A DNA stretch of 64,000 nt from Notamacropus eugenii (Eukaryota > Chordata > Mammalia > Diprotodontia > Macropodidae). The stretch spans positions 1,495,501 through 1,559,500 of the forward strand of contig NC_092878.1 of the NCBI RefSeq assembly GCF_028372415.1, read 5' to 3'. This document shows positions 23,357-34,003 of this stretch, in pieces (position 1 is the first letter of the stretch; every line of letters begins with the position of its first letter). The notes under the pieces are model-generated. The model ran no database searches. It saw only the letters and a list, made by a program, of their open reading frames with translations, and was not told the DNA's origin. The translations under genes and the position numbers were made by a program.

Positions 23357-23769
23357 GTGAGCGAAGAATGCAGTCTACAGATCTAGATCTTGATCCCTCT
23401 GCAGCTGAGGGAGATAGAGCTTAGAGCAGGTGTGTTGCTTGCACTTACAGAGCTTGCAGTCTGCTGTTGGGAATATGTGATATAGACAGGTAGCTGTAAC
23501 ACAAAATAACATGACAAATGAATTAAAGAAGAGGAAACACAGTATATTGGGAGTCCTGAAGCCAATAAGTCCTTGCCATTAGAAAGAATTAAGAAAGGAT
23601 TCATAATGAATGTGATGTGTGAATTGAACAGGTATTCTACAGGTGAGTGGTGGGAGGTGGGGGGGTGGAAGGATGGGTAGATTCCAGGCATAGAGAAATA
23701 GTATGGTTATTAGGCTGACATCCCAGAGAGATCAAAGGGATCCATATGTACAAAATCATATTAGTTCTT

Positions 23770-24650
23770 TTTGTAGTGGCAAAGAAAACTAAGGTAGTTC
23801 CCATCATTTGGGAAATGTATGAACCAGTGAGAGTATATGAAAGTAATTGATACAAATATAAGGAACAAAGCATTGTCTGTTTGTAAGAATCTTTCATTCT
23901 AGTGGGGGAATAGTGTATGTGTGTGCGTGCGTGCATGTACAAATAGAATAAGCTATTTATAAATAAGGTAGGCTGGGAGAGCAGCAGCAGTTGACAGTCA
24001 GGAAAAGCTTCACATAAAGGTGGTGCTTGAGTTTCATCTTGAAGGAAGACAGAGGAATTCTTGAAGGTGCAGGTGATGAGCAAGTGCATGCCAGGAGTGA
24101 GCGACAGCACACACAAAGGCCAGTTTGGCTGGAGAGTAGAGTAGGAGAGGGGAGCGAGACACATGTGATTCTGAAAACGTAGGTAAGGAGCTTTAAAAGC
24201 TAGTTAGAGAGACTTTCTATTTCGCCTATGGGTAATAGAGTGCTTCTTGAGTTAGAGTTGGGGGGGGCAGGGGTGGAGGCTTGGGAGGGCTGGTCACACT
24301 TACATTCAAAGAAAATTACTTTGTCAGCTATGGGGAAAACAGATTGAAGTTGGGGAGAAACTTGAGATAGATAGGGAGACCAGTTAGGAAGCTGTTGAAG
24401 TAATCTAGGTGAGAGAAGATAGGACATCATTAAGTGATAAGTCCGTGATAGATGTGGAGGCAAAAATAGCAAGATCTGGCAATTATTGGGGAGAATGAGG
24501 AGCAGAGAATGATAGCCGAGAGATTAGAAACGTGGATGGAAATGAGACTGCTAGAAATTGAAGAGAAAGTAGATGATGAAAGTTAGGCAACTTTGTAAAA
24601 AAGTTTGGTAATGAAAAAGAGAGACAGCGAGGATGGATGGGGAAGCCAAG
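23770..24650 (+). repeat. Ancient L3/L2-type LINE 3'UTR remnant
   Basis: Plus orientation. The text follows a widespread mammalian LINE 3' pattern: TTCATTCTAGTGGGGGAATA, AGGAAAAGCTTCACATAAAG, GAGTTTCATCTTGAAGGAAG, GCCAGTTTGGCTGGAG, then GAGACCAGTTAGGAAGCTGT and AATCTAGGTGAGAGAAGAT. Minus-strand reading frames across it are not genes. Confidence 0.6.
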
Positions 24651-25161
24651 TGTTGAAGGAGATGGGAGGAGCTGAGATTAATTTCTTTTCCTCTGGAGTG
24701 GAAGGAAGGAGAGTGAGTTTTGCTGTTCAGAAGTTAGTTTGATTAATTCATACCATGTTGTGAATGATTGATAGGTATAAGTCAATAAAAAGTAAAAGAC
24801 TTTAAAGAAAGCATTATTAATCACATTTTATATGAACAATATCACATTTTCCTCCCTTTCCTTATGTTTTCAAGGGACTGTGCATTCCCTGAACCCCATT
24901 AAAGTAAATCTCTGGAGGGAATGCTGGACTGACACAGTGTACACAAACTATTTGAATATATGAAATACTTGAAACAATTTTTGAACAATATTTGAAACTG
25001 GAATTTGACCTGGGAGCATGGAGAGAGTTTGGGTGTGATTGTAACAGTCTGTTTAGGAACTTTGCTTTGTAATTTCCTTAAAGGGGAAACCAAGCAGCAG
25101 AAGCACGCAGCAAGAACTAACTTTTATTTTTGAGTTAATGAAGATCATTCTCTTTATACAG

Positions 25162-25247
25162 CTGGGCCCTTATACATTTGGCAATGGTTAAACTCGCACT
25201 TTACAATGTCCGAAATTTCTTTCCTATTGCTGGTCTGGAATTCTCAG
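25162..25247 (+). CDS. DMXL2: DMXL2 coding exon
   Basis: The exon follows CTTTATACAG and is followed by GTGAGT. It completes a serine and encodes WALIHLAMVKLALYNVRNFF then PIAGLEFS plus one base. Confidence 0.96.
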
Positions 25248-25569
25248 GTGAGTTGTGAGTTTGTATTTGAGTCACTTACCTTAATTATTTTTCAGGAATT
25301 ATTGGCCTCTTCAAAGTTCTTAAAATTTTTTTGATTTAAAGAAAAAAGTTTTGGATTTAAGATTGAATGAACCACTGCTTATTTTTAAACTTTAGTTATC
25401 TATTTTCCTTTCTTAGCAAAAGTAACTTTTCACTGGACGTGTGCAAAGGCACTCTAGGGGAAGTTGGATAGTGTCATTGTTTATTCTGGAATCCCCAGTG
25501 TGGGTTTCATAATTTTATCTGAAATATTGTGAATCCATATATTATTAGACAAGCACATTCAAATATGTA

Positions 25570-26778
25570 GACAGCTCTTGCTTTATGTAAAATTGCATTA
25601 CACAAATTTGACTCTACATAAAGAATTCTGAAAGGAATCTGCTTTCCAAAAAACATCTATGTTAACCTAAATTTTTTTTAATTCATGGAGTATTCCTTAT
25701 TTTACCCACTGCTCCAAAATCCCTTCCCTTATTCACCCTACCCTCCTAACCTTAATCTATACCCTCTTTTTTAAAGTCTCCCCTCCATCGTGTCCCCCGT
25801 TTTCTCACTTCTTTAGAAGTTCAGAAGACGTCTAGACCTCTTCCCGTATGTATCCTTTGTTTCCTCTTCAACCCAAATGAGAGTAAGGTTCCAATGTTAC
25901 CAGCTCTCCGCCCCTACCTGCTTCCTTTGTATTAGTTCTTCTTTTCACACCCTATTTTATGAGATAATTCCTCCCTTTTATCTTTTCCTACCAAATTTTG
26001 TTTTTTAGAATCACCTCATCATACACAACTCAGCCCCAACCTTTCTTTCACACTACCTTACTAATGGTAAATTTTAAGAATGCTATTACTACTAATAATA
26101 ACTAATAATTACTAATATTAATAACATTTTCATATACCATAAGTAAACTGACCTTAATCAGTGGTTTGCTGTCTCTCTCTCTCTCTTTCTTTCTGTCTCT
26201 TGATTCAGAGCTCTGTGGCTACTCCCCCCCCCCCCCCCAAAAAAAAAAACACCTTAAAAAAACCCCAGCTAGTAAAAGCAGTAGAACGGATCCACGGAGA
26301 GACTGCCACTGCCAGACTGGGGCTTGGTTTGAGACCTCTGGTAGCAAAAGAGAGGAGACCTTTGCTCTGTTCTGCCCACCCCCCACTCCCACCATGTGTC
26401 TGGCCCCTGTGTGTCTATCTTCCATCCATCAGCACTTGGAAACCACCTGTCTGTCCCTGGCTCCTACATGCTGAATCTTCTCTCTCTCTGTGTCCATGTC
26501 CATTTCTCACAGTCTGCCTTCTGTGTGTTCTTCCTCTTACTTCCTGCCAGGCCCACAGATGGCTGGTCCTAGCTCCTGCGTGGTCCTCCTCCTGCTGTTG
26601 CTTCTCTATCCCTGGCCCTCATGTGTCCTTGAACCATATGGTGTCTATCTCTCTCCAGGGGCACACAGCCCCCCTGCTCTTTCCCTTCCCCCACATCCTT
26701 GGGCAAATGTGCAGTATGTAAAAATTCCTTTATGTAGAAGTCTGCAGAACAGTCCAGTTATGTAAAGTGGGAACTGTC
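25570..26778. mobile_element. TIR DNA transposon, pogo/Tigger-like
   Basis: The left end GACAGCTCTTGCTTTATGTA and the reversed right end GACAGTTCCCACTTTACATA form terminal inverted repeats. Both are flanked by TA (25568-25569 and 26779-26780). Subterminal CTACATAAAG occurs at both ends. The interior has no recognisable transposase. It contains a pyrimidine-rich stretch (25680-26060), a TC microsatellite (26172-26200), a C-run/A-run (26224-26250) and an unusually C-rich 480-bp block (26270-26710). Either the element is non-autonomous or it has absorbed other insertions. Confidence 0.6.
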
Positions 26779-27289
26779 TATAAATAAAAGCACACTTCAA
26801 AATAAAATGAATGCCTTCTAAAATTATGCACTTTTTATATTATGTGTTACTGTTTTCAGTTAATGAGTATAGAAGTGCATTATCATATCTGTGGCTATAA
26901 TTTGGAAAGTTTTTATTTTAACCTGCACATAAGTCATGTGTCCAAGCCATTGGAGAGCACCCCTGACACTAATAATCCAATATTCTTGGATCTTGTGCAT
27001 GGGCCTAGGCAACAGGAAGCTATCTCCTAGGAAATTAGGTCCATAGCCTAAAATCAGCAAATGTATGTCAAGGAAAACTGGGTAAGTGACAGGGAACTGT
27101 AACCAATAAGAATAATTGATGCATAGACACCTATAAATAAGAATTAACTGTTGATCAAAATTTATATATCAGTACACATTCTAATTGCTGAAGGCAATGA
27201 AAATAGCTTATTTTATGAAGCAGTTTGTGATATATTTAGCTTCATCTGGTGCTTCCATTTTTTTTTTTTTTTTTTGTTAGTAAACCCCT

Positions 27290-27400
27290 CTATGTAGAAT
27301 ACCAAACTAGGAGTCTTGGAGACCTGGGTTCTGTATCTGGTGCTTTCAGAATTCACTGAGTTGACCCTGGGTTAGTCTGAGGTAACTTATAGAAAGATCT
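27290..27400 (+). repeat. SINE fragment
   Basis: Plus orientation, preceded by a T-run at 27260-27276. The block GGAGTCTTGGAGACCTGGGT followed by GAGTTGACCCTGGGTTAG is SINE-like but short. Confidence 0.4.
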
Positions 27401-27564
27401 CTGTAGCTAAGGATATTAAGAGGAAAATGAGAAAACAAAAAAGTACTTCCAACTCTTGGAAAAAGTGGTACTAAAATCTTTTTATTATGATAGAAGTGTA
27501 GGTTATTTACTGAAAAAGAACATTATTCGTGGTTATTTTGAAGAAGAAAATTAGTAGTAATATC

Positions 27565-27785
27565 AACACACAGTGTAGCATTGTGTATAGAAGCCAAAAA
27601 GAACTTAGGTTCAAGTTTCTCTTAGCATATAGTGGTCATGTGACCCTGAGCAAGTTCCTTAATTTCTCAGTGCTCTAGTCAATTCTCTGTGACTATACGT
27701 TGCAGAGAAGGCTCCAACCTGCATCAATAAAGGGGACTTCCTCACCTAGGAGTTTCTTGACCAAAGAAATCCCAGGCCCATTCGT
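27565..27785 (+). repeat. Marsupial tRNA-derived SINE copy
   Basis: Same family as 11836-12056. It has ACTTAGGTTCAAGTTTCTCT, GTGACCCTGAGCAAGTTCCT, AGTGCTCTAGTCAATTCTCT and the AGAGAAGGCTCCAACCTGCA ... TCACCTAGGAGTTTCTTGAC tail. Confidence 0.75.
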
Positions 27786-27996
27786 GATCCTAACCCACAA
27801 AATAGTATTAATAGCAATGTAATGGTTATAGTTTCTTGAATAGTCAACCTGATAGAGATTTTTTCCTTGTTTTTGTTTCACATTAGCTTTAGCAGATTAG
27901 CTAAATTATGGTTTTATAAATATATTTGGTGATAGACATTGTTATAATTTTCATTGATGCTAAAATAATATTGATTTTTTTTTGGTCACTTTTTAG

Positions 27997-28198
27997 ATCT
28001 TCCTGTAACTTCCCCACTGGGCATTGCTGTGATAAAAAATTTAGAAAACTGGGAACAGATCCTGCAGGAGAAAATGGACCAGTTTGAGGGGCCACCTCCA
28101 AACTACATCAATACCTGTCCTAGCGACACTTCAGTAGGAGCAGGACCAGCTGCCCTCCGCAATAAAGCAATGTTAGACCCTGAAAATACTCCATTCAA
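27997..28198 (+). CDS. DMXL2: DMXL2 coding exon
   Basis: The exon follows CACTTTTTAG and is followed by GTAAGA. It completes an aspartate and encodes LPVTSPLGIAVIKNLENWEQ, then ILQEKMDQFEGPPPNYINTC and ends LDPENTPF plus two bases of a lysine codon. Confidence 0.97.
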
Positions 28199-29470
28199 GT
28201 AAGAAAGCTCGTAGAGAATTGTTTTTGAAGGAATATTCTCCTTATATATGTAGACTTGTTGCAAACCTATTGTTAGTACAGTCATTTGGAATCATCTTTT
28301 CAGTAGTGGTTAATATATTTTGTGCTGGTCAGTCTACACCCCGTCATTGTGTGGACCCAGTATGTAACAGTCCAGACCGTTGGCTGGGGTTCAGAGGGCA
28401 GCCGATACCTTAAAAAGAACAAAACTAATTAGCTTGTGTCCAGATTTCTTTCATTTGAATTATATTCTAGCCAACAAAGCAAAGTGGAATTATAAGGAAA
28501 CAGAAGAGCATGACATCTGTTGACCTACAACGTAATCACTGTAGCATAATTTAATTATGCACTTGAATTACAACAGGTATTCTGTTGAAAGGACACGGTT
28601 TCCAAGATAATTTTTCTTTAAGTGGGGGGGGGGGGGGGTGAGGGAGGGAAAGATATGTGTGGGGGGAACCCTATTACACTTTCCTGAATCTGGTGCTATA
28701 TCCTCTAAATCTATTTCTCTGTAATTTAGGGAGTTTCAGAGTGCCAGAGGCAAGCGCAGCTCTGATATTGATCAGTTCTCTGATCAGACTTGTAGGATAT
28801 TCCCTTCTGGTTTCCAGTTTATACTTCTTCTTGTTTATTGAGATTTCCTACCCGGTAGGAGAAGACAAAATGTTTCCTCCCTCTTCTGTACCCCTGCTTC
28901 TGGAATAGTATGGACTTTTAAGTATTTAAAGGCGATTTTGCCAGGAGGCATTTGAGATGAAAAGTTTACCAATGTTCTTATAGTTTTAATCCCAGTTACC
29001 CTCCTGCTCTGAATTTATTTGCCTTTTTTCATCTAAAATTCTCAGTTTGAGTTTAATATTAACTGAGTTCTCGTACCATGATTAAGGATTTCACTGGCCA
29101 GAATTTACAGCCTTTTTAAGTCTACTTCCCCAGCTCTCATTATGGCACCTGGGCTTCTGACCCTCGGCAACAGCTTCCCTTATATAATCCCTTAGTATGG
29201 TCCTTTTGGGTCACTTCATCTGCTCATTGAACGGTGATTCAGAAAAAGCTATCCTGCATCCCCTTCTCCTTGAGAGAAGCAATTCTTTCCTTTCTGTGCC
29301 CTAAAGCTACCTTTGATGCCTTACCTTCTCCCCACCCCTCTCCTTGCCTTGAGTGTCCGGCCTTGATGCTTCCTCACCCTCTCTTAGAGGGCTGTATTTC
29401 CTGACCTCATCAAAATTTGCTTTTCACCTTGCCAGATGATTTTGGCTGCCTTTTTGAAGCAGACTGCAAG
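28199..29470 (+). other. DMXL2 intron left of the SUCLA2 pseudogene
   Basis: No exon or known repeat was recognised apart from a G-run at 28623-28638. The sequence is T/C-rich around 29230-29450. Confidence 0.55.
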
Positions 29471-29484
29471 CCATATCAGCTCTT
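29471..29484. repeat. Target-site duplication, left copy
   Basis: CCATATCAGCTCTT directly beside the poly(A)-derived T-run is repeated at 31570-31583 on the other side of the pseudogene. A nearby shared GAAGCAGA suggests that the duplication was originally longer and has since acquired an indel. Confidence 0.88.
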
Positions 29485-31569
29485 TTTTTTCTTTTTTCAG
29501 TTTGGGAGACTTTTATTAACTTAAATCAGCATTCTGTTGTTTGCTAAGCCCTCAGTAAATATACTTTATTTGTTTATATACAAAACTACATAGTACTTAT
29601 TAATAGCACCACAAAATCATGAGATTTTCAGTGCTCCAGTATTTTGTAGTGATTAAAATATAATGTCCACATAATCAGTCACTTCACTGAAATACATAAG
29701 GAGTACTCTGGGGAGTGTTTGAAAGCTCTGTTTATAAATAATGATTGGTAAGTCTTTTGACAGGTATTGAAGATAAACAACTCTGTTATAAAACATTGTT
29801 TCAATACATTTTTCCATTAATGAGACTACTTTTTGGACCTATCACTAAGACTAGAAGAAATAAAAGTTTATCTTCAGATTGCATTCGTAGGAATAAAAAG
29901 CTTTGTATCTGATGATAACAGGCAGGCATATTGCAAGTGCCATTTTGTAGCAGAAGCTGAAGGAGGCTGCAACAAAAGAAACCAGATTGCTGCGTTGCAC
30001 TTTCTTCACATGAACTGACCATTCTGGATGGTAAAAGTAAGGTAGATATTTTAAAGTTTGTGTGCTCAAGAAGGTAATTCAAGCCTGCAGCTACACAAAA
30101 GGAAAAAAAAACATGGAACACAGCATTTCAAAGAATATAGAACGATGAACTCCTTCAGTAAGTCATAGCAGTCCCGAATCAGATGGGCAACTGAAACTTC
30201 ACATCCTCCTGAGCTTGTTTGGCTAAGGTGACTATTTCTGAAAGCTCGACCACCACTTTAGTAGCTTCATCCAAGTCATTGCAAACTAGAATTTTAAGTC
30301 CACTATCTGCTGTAAATGCCTTGGCATCATCAGCTCATGTACCTTACAACCATTCCACAATAGGTACTTTAATTTCCAAATCCCTTACTGCTATGACCAT
30401 ACCTTGTGCAATAACATCACACTGCGTGATTCCTCCAAAAACAGTAACTAGAATATCCAGTACCTTTTTATCTGAAGTTATAAGTTTAAATGCTTGTGTC
30501 ACTTGGTCAACTGTAGCACCACCTCCAGTATCAAGAAAATTGGCTGGAGTCCCTCCATGAAGTTTTTTTATATCCATTGTGGCCATAGCCAAACCAGCAC
30601 CATTTACTAAACAACCTATGTTTCTAACTAAGCCTATATGGTTGATATTTGCCTTCTCTCTCATCTTCCTGAGTCCAGTCTTGAAGGTCAAAGGTCTTCT
30701 TTTGACAATAATATGAGTTAGAATCAAAATTGATCTTTACATCCGTACACAGCACACCTCCATCTGCATCCTCTACCATTGCATTTATTTCTACCATGGT
30801 TGGATCATATTTCAAAAATAGTTCATACAACTTGATCTTGTTCTATGCTACTGAATCCGCAAGACTTGAAGGAAATCCCATATTACGCACAAGCCTGGTG
30901 GCTTGTTCCTTTTTGATGCCTTCTGTAATAATCCGTAGCTTCCTTCCATACTGCTTCAAGATTCTCTGCTGCAACGTCCTCAATGTTGACACCACCTTGA
31001 GAGCTTCCAATCAACACAGGACCTTAAAAAGTCCTTTCCATTGTTATTGCAAAGTTGTATTGTCTCCTGGGATATCTGTGCTTACAGACCATTGTTACTG
31101 CTTATCCTCTGCTTTTCTCCTGTTTGCTTGATAAATAGCTTCTTTCCAATCATCTGGGCACAAACAGCTTTTGCTTTTTCTGGAGAAAAAACTGTCTTCG
31201 CTCCACCTTTGAGGCCACTCTCATATGTTCCTTTTCCTCTACCACCAGCTAAAACTTGTACCTTTATCATGATGTCATTAGAACCTAATTTTTTGACAAC
31301 TGCATGAACTTCATCTGGTGATTTTGCCACTTGTCCCTTAAGAACAGGGATGCCAGCTTTTTGCAACAATTCCATGCTCAAGTATTCATGTAATGACAGT
31401 TTCCTCTGCTGCTGATGCTGTAGCTGGAAGACTTGGTTGTTCAAATATCCAGAACTTCCCAATACCTTGGTGGCCACCCACAACACCATCTGGGGCCTGT
31501 GGCTCTGGAGCACCAGGAGGCTAAGAGCCAGCAGAAGATCAGGGAGGCTGCCATTTCTGAAGCAGAAGC
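29485..31569 (-). pseudogene. SUCLA2P: SUCLA2 processed pseudogene
   Basis: This is an intronless, antisense copy of the mRNA for the ADP-forming succinyl-CoA ligase beta subunit, a mitochondrial TCA-cycle enzyme. The coding remnant runs from the ancestral ATG (31554-31552) to the ancestral TGA (30181-30179). Recognisable pieces include [60 protein letters not shown] and the end DVKFQLPI. It is broken by a frameshift near the start, by loss of frame after TKQTGEK and near 30660-30720, and by two nonsense codons (TAA, TGA) just after VPIVEWL. The 3'UTR remnant ends with a TTTTATT (reversed AATAAAA) and a T-run at 29481-29498, which is the poly(A) tail. Flanking copies of CCATATCAGCTCTT mark retrotransposition. 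It cannot make the enzyme. Confidence 0.96.
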
Positions 31570-31583
31570 CCATATCAGCTCTT
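31570..31583. repeat. Target-site duplication, right copy
   Basis: This copy matches 29471-29484 at all 14 positions and marks the 5' boundary of the inserted SUCLA2 cDNA. Confidence 0.88.
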
Positions 31584-31925
31584 AAAGGACTTTTTGCTCC
31601 TCACTTTGCACTATGTGATGTGACTGGCCATCTTAACTGTCTCAGTGTCAAAGAAAATATTTAGGGATCCATTCATTTCCTCACCTCACGGTCATGAGTT
31701 ACTGGCCCTGATCTGGGGCTGGATCTTCCAAATGACAAGTTATTATTATTTACTAATAAAAGTCTATGAATGTGTCTAACTACCAACCTATAATAATTGA
31801 GTAGGACCATTCCGCCATCATCCTCAGAATTCTCCAGATGTAGCAAGTTACTGCTGAATGGACAGTGTGTTCTTTCAACTAAAATAACTATACTTTTGGT
31901 TTTTGGTTTTTGTTTTTTTTTCTAG

Positions 31926-32043
31926 ATCAAGAGATTCCTCTGCATTTCCAGCTAAACGACTCTGGCACTTCCTTGTTAAACAAGAAATCCTTCAGGAGAC
32001 ATTTATTAGATATATATTTACTAAGAAAAGAAAACAGAGTGAG
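31926..32043 (+). CDS. DMXL2: DMXL2 coding exon
   Basis: The exon follows the T-rich tract ending TTTTCTAG and is followed by GTAATT. It completes a lysine and encodes SRDSSAFPAKRLWHFLVKQE, then ILQETFIRYIFTKKRKQSE, ending on a codon boundary. The basic KKRKQ end is where the candidate cassette exon would join. Confidence 0.97.
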
Positions 32044-32829
32044 GTAATTGGATAAAAGAAATACTTTTATATGATATTTTATAGCCAGTTTTTCTTTTAC
32101 TTCTCTTATTTACTACATTTTAAATTTTCATTGTAGTTAAATTAAAAAAATCTTTAGGCTAATTACTAATAATTACTTTAGCTAATTACTGAAACACATA
32201 GACATCTGAGACTCACAGCAACTGTCAAAACTAAAGTCCCTATGATTTAATTTTAATTTAATTAGTTTAAAGAGTAGAATTATTATAGCAAAGTCAAAGA
32301 ATATGTTTACTTTAACTTGGCTGCACAGAAATTTCACCATTGAATTCCATTTACAAGAAAAGGTTTTAGGGATGTTTAAAATACAAATCTATTTCAAATT
32401 ATCAAAATGTTGAGCACTTAACTTCATGAAGGAAGTGAAACTTATAGGTGTAAAACTTATTTGTATTGTACTATTTCTACCCTGACCTGGTCTGAGAAGT
32501 TTTCTTTTCAAAAATTGTAGTTCCAATCATAAATATAAATGATGCAAGAAAACAGAAAATAAGAGTACAGGGACTTTTAAAAGAAACTGTCTTTGAACTG
32601 GTTTGTGTTGTGTTCTTAGATTTCTTATTTTGCCACCCTCACTACATTTTGTGTTGACATCACATTTCAAGTTAAGCTTTCCTTTTTATTTTTGTTTTTC
32701 TAAAAGAAGAATTTATAACTATTTTTCTTTTAGTGATGGGGTGGTCATTTCCTTTGTAATGTTTTCATTCTTTTTAAAAATTTATTTCATGCATGTGTTT
32801 TGTGTTTGTGACGGTGTGATGTTGTGTAG

Positions 32830-32892
32830 TCTGTAGAAGATTTTGAAGAACATGTCAAACAAAACTTCGTAGTGGAAGATTGCCTAAGCAAG
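32830..32892 (+). CDS. DMXL2: Candidate 63-bp cassette exon of DMXL2
   Basis: Between two phase-0 exons lies a 63-bp open segment after a T/G-rich tract ending GTGTAG and before a GTAGTG donor. It encodes 21 residues beginning SVEDFEEHVK and ending VEDCLSK. Its length is a multiple of three and both ends are phase 0, so inclusion or skipping keeps the frame. The peptide is acidic and looks protein-like, following directly on KKRKQSE. The +5 position of its donor is weak, which fits regulated inclusion. The recalled main human protein goes straight from QSE to VEADLGYPGG. Whether it is used is inference. Confidence 0.6.
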
Positions 32893-33706
32893 GTAGTGTC
32901 TGTTCAGAACTCCTCCGTTACTATCCTTTATTCTGAAATACTAACAGAGACCCACAAAACTTGGGCAGACTAATCAGAAGCACGGTGGTTATTGCTCCCT
33001 CCCTCTCAACTTAGTCACATACTTTATTTTTTACTTTATAATTCTTACTCAAGTCTAATGAATCAGTTACATTCAAGTGCCTCGATTCTGTATCTTCTCT
33101 CCTCCTTTCTCTTTTCCTTGTTAACATCACCTTTGGTTTTCAGTCTGCTCCCAAACAGAGTTTTATTCTTTTCCCCCTCCTTGATCCCTTTTCACCTCCC
33201 ATTGTCTTTTTTTTCTGTAACACCTCTCTTTTATTTCCTTTCCTATTAACGTTTTTCAGCCCTGATTCTTTTATCCTTTTCCTCTTCTTCTCCTTCTTTA
33301 CCTCTCCTCACTTTCCAAGGGTTTCTCTTTGCCATAGCTTCTTTCTTTATTGCTCATGCCCCTTTTCTCACATGGGGTTCCTTGAGGTTCCCCGCTTCCC
33401 ACATGAAGTTGTTGTGCACACTCTTGGAATAGACTGAAGGGATCTATTATTGTAATAGACTACCAGCAACAAAAGATATGTTTGAGGTCTTTTGTGGCAG
33501 TCACCTGAGCATCATCACCTGTAATCACAAAGAGAAGCCTTTGCAATTTGGGTGCTTTTAAGGCACTGGGAAAATTAAACAAATTTTCCAAGATTAATCT
33601 TAAGGCCATTTGACCTTTTCTTGCATGTATTTATGTTTCTCCTTGTTAGTATGTGCATATTTTTTCACACACCTGCAATTAAAGCTTGGTGGCACACGTT
33701 TTGTAG

Positions 33707-33793
33707 GTTGAAGCGGATCTTGGCTACCCAGGGGGGAAAGCAAAAATCATCCACAAAGAATCTGACATGATTATGGCATTTGCAGTTAATAAG
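33707..33793 (+). CDS. DMXL2: DMXL2 coding exon
   Basis: The exon follows CGTTTTGTAG and is followed by GTAAGA. It encodes VEADLGYPGGKAKIIHKESD then MIMAFAVNK, 29 whole codons. It leads into the C-terminal WD40 array, and only 88 bp of intron separate it from the next exon. Confidence 0.97.
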
Positions 33794-33881
33794 GTAAGAA
33801 AAATATACTTCATTTAAAATTTAAACATTACAATATATATGTCATTCAGGTTTTTTACTCAGAATTATTTCTGCTCTATAG

Positions 33882-34003
33882 GCAAACAATAATGAAATTG
33901 TCCTGGCATCAACTCATGATGTACAAGAACTTGATGTTACTTCTTTGTTGGCTTGTCAGTCATATATATGGATTGGAGAAGAGTATGACAGAGAATCAAA
34001 AAG
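33882..34003 (+). CDS. DMXL2: DMXL2 coding exon (start of WD40 array)
   Basis: The exon follows TGCTCTATAG and is followed by GTTTGT, a donor with T at +3. It encodes ANNNEIVLASTHDVQELDVT, then SLLACQSYIWIGEEYDRESK and two bases of an arginine/serine junction codon. The STHDVQELDV and YIWIG segments look like a first beta-propeller blade. Confidence 0.96.

Noticed and set aside
23637-24164. 175-residue minus-strand open frame
   Set aside because: It lies across an ancient LINE 3'UTR remnant in the opposite orientation and resembles no protein family.
26161-26721. 186-residue plus-strand open frame rich in Ser, Leu, Cys and Pro
   Set aside because: It spans a CT microsatellite, a C-run and an A-run inside a transposon-like element; two other frames are also open there, so base composition explains it.
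30219-30560. Plus-strand open frames across the pseudogene
   Set aside because: They are antisense shadows of the SUCLA2 coding remnant.
30179-31554. Functional SUCLA2 gene
   Set aside because: Frameshifts, two nonsense codons, lack of introns, a poly(A) tail and flanking duplications show a dead processed copy.
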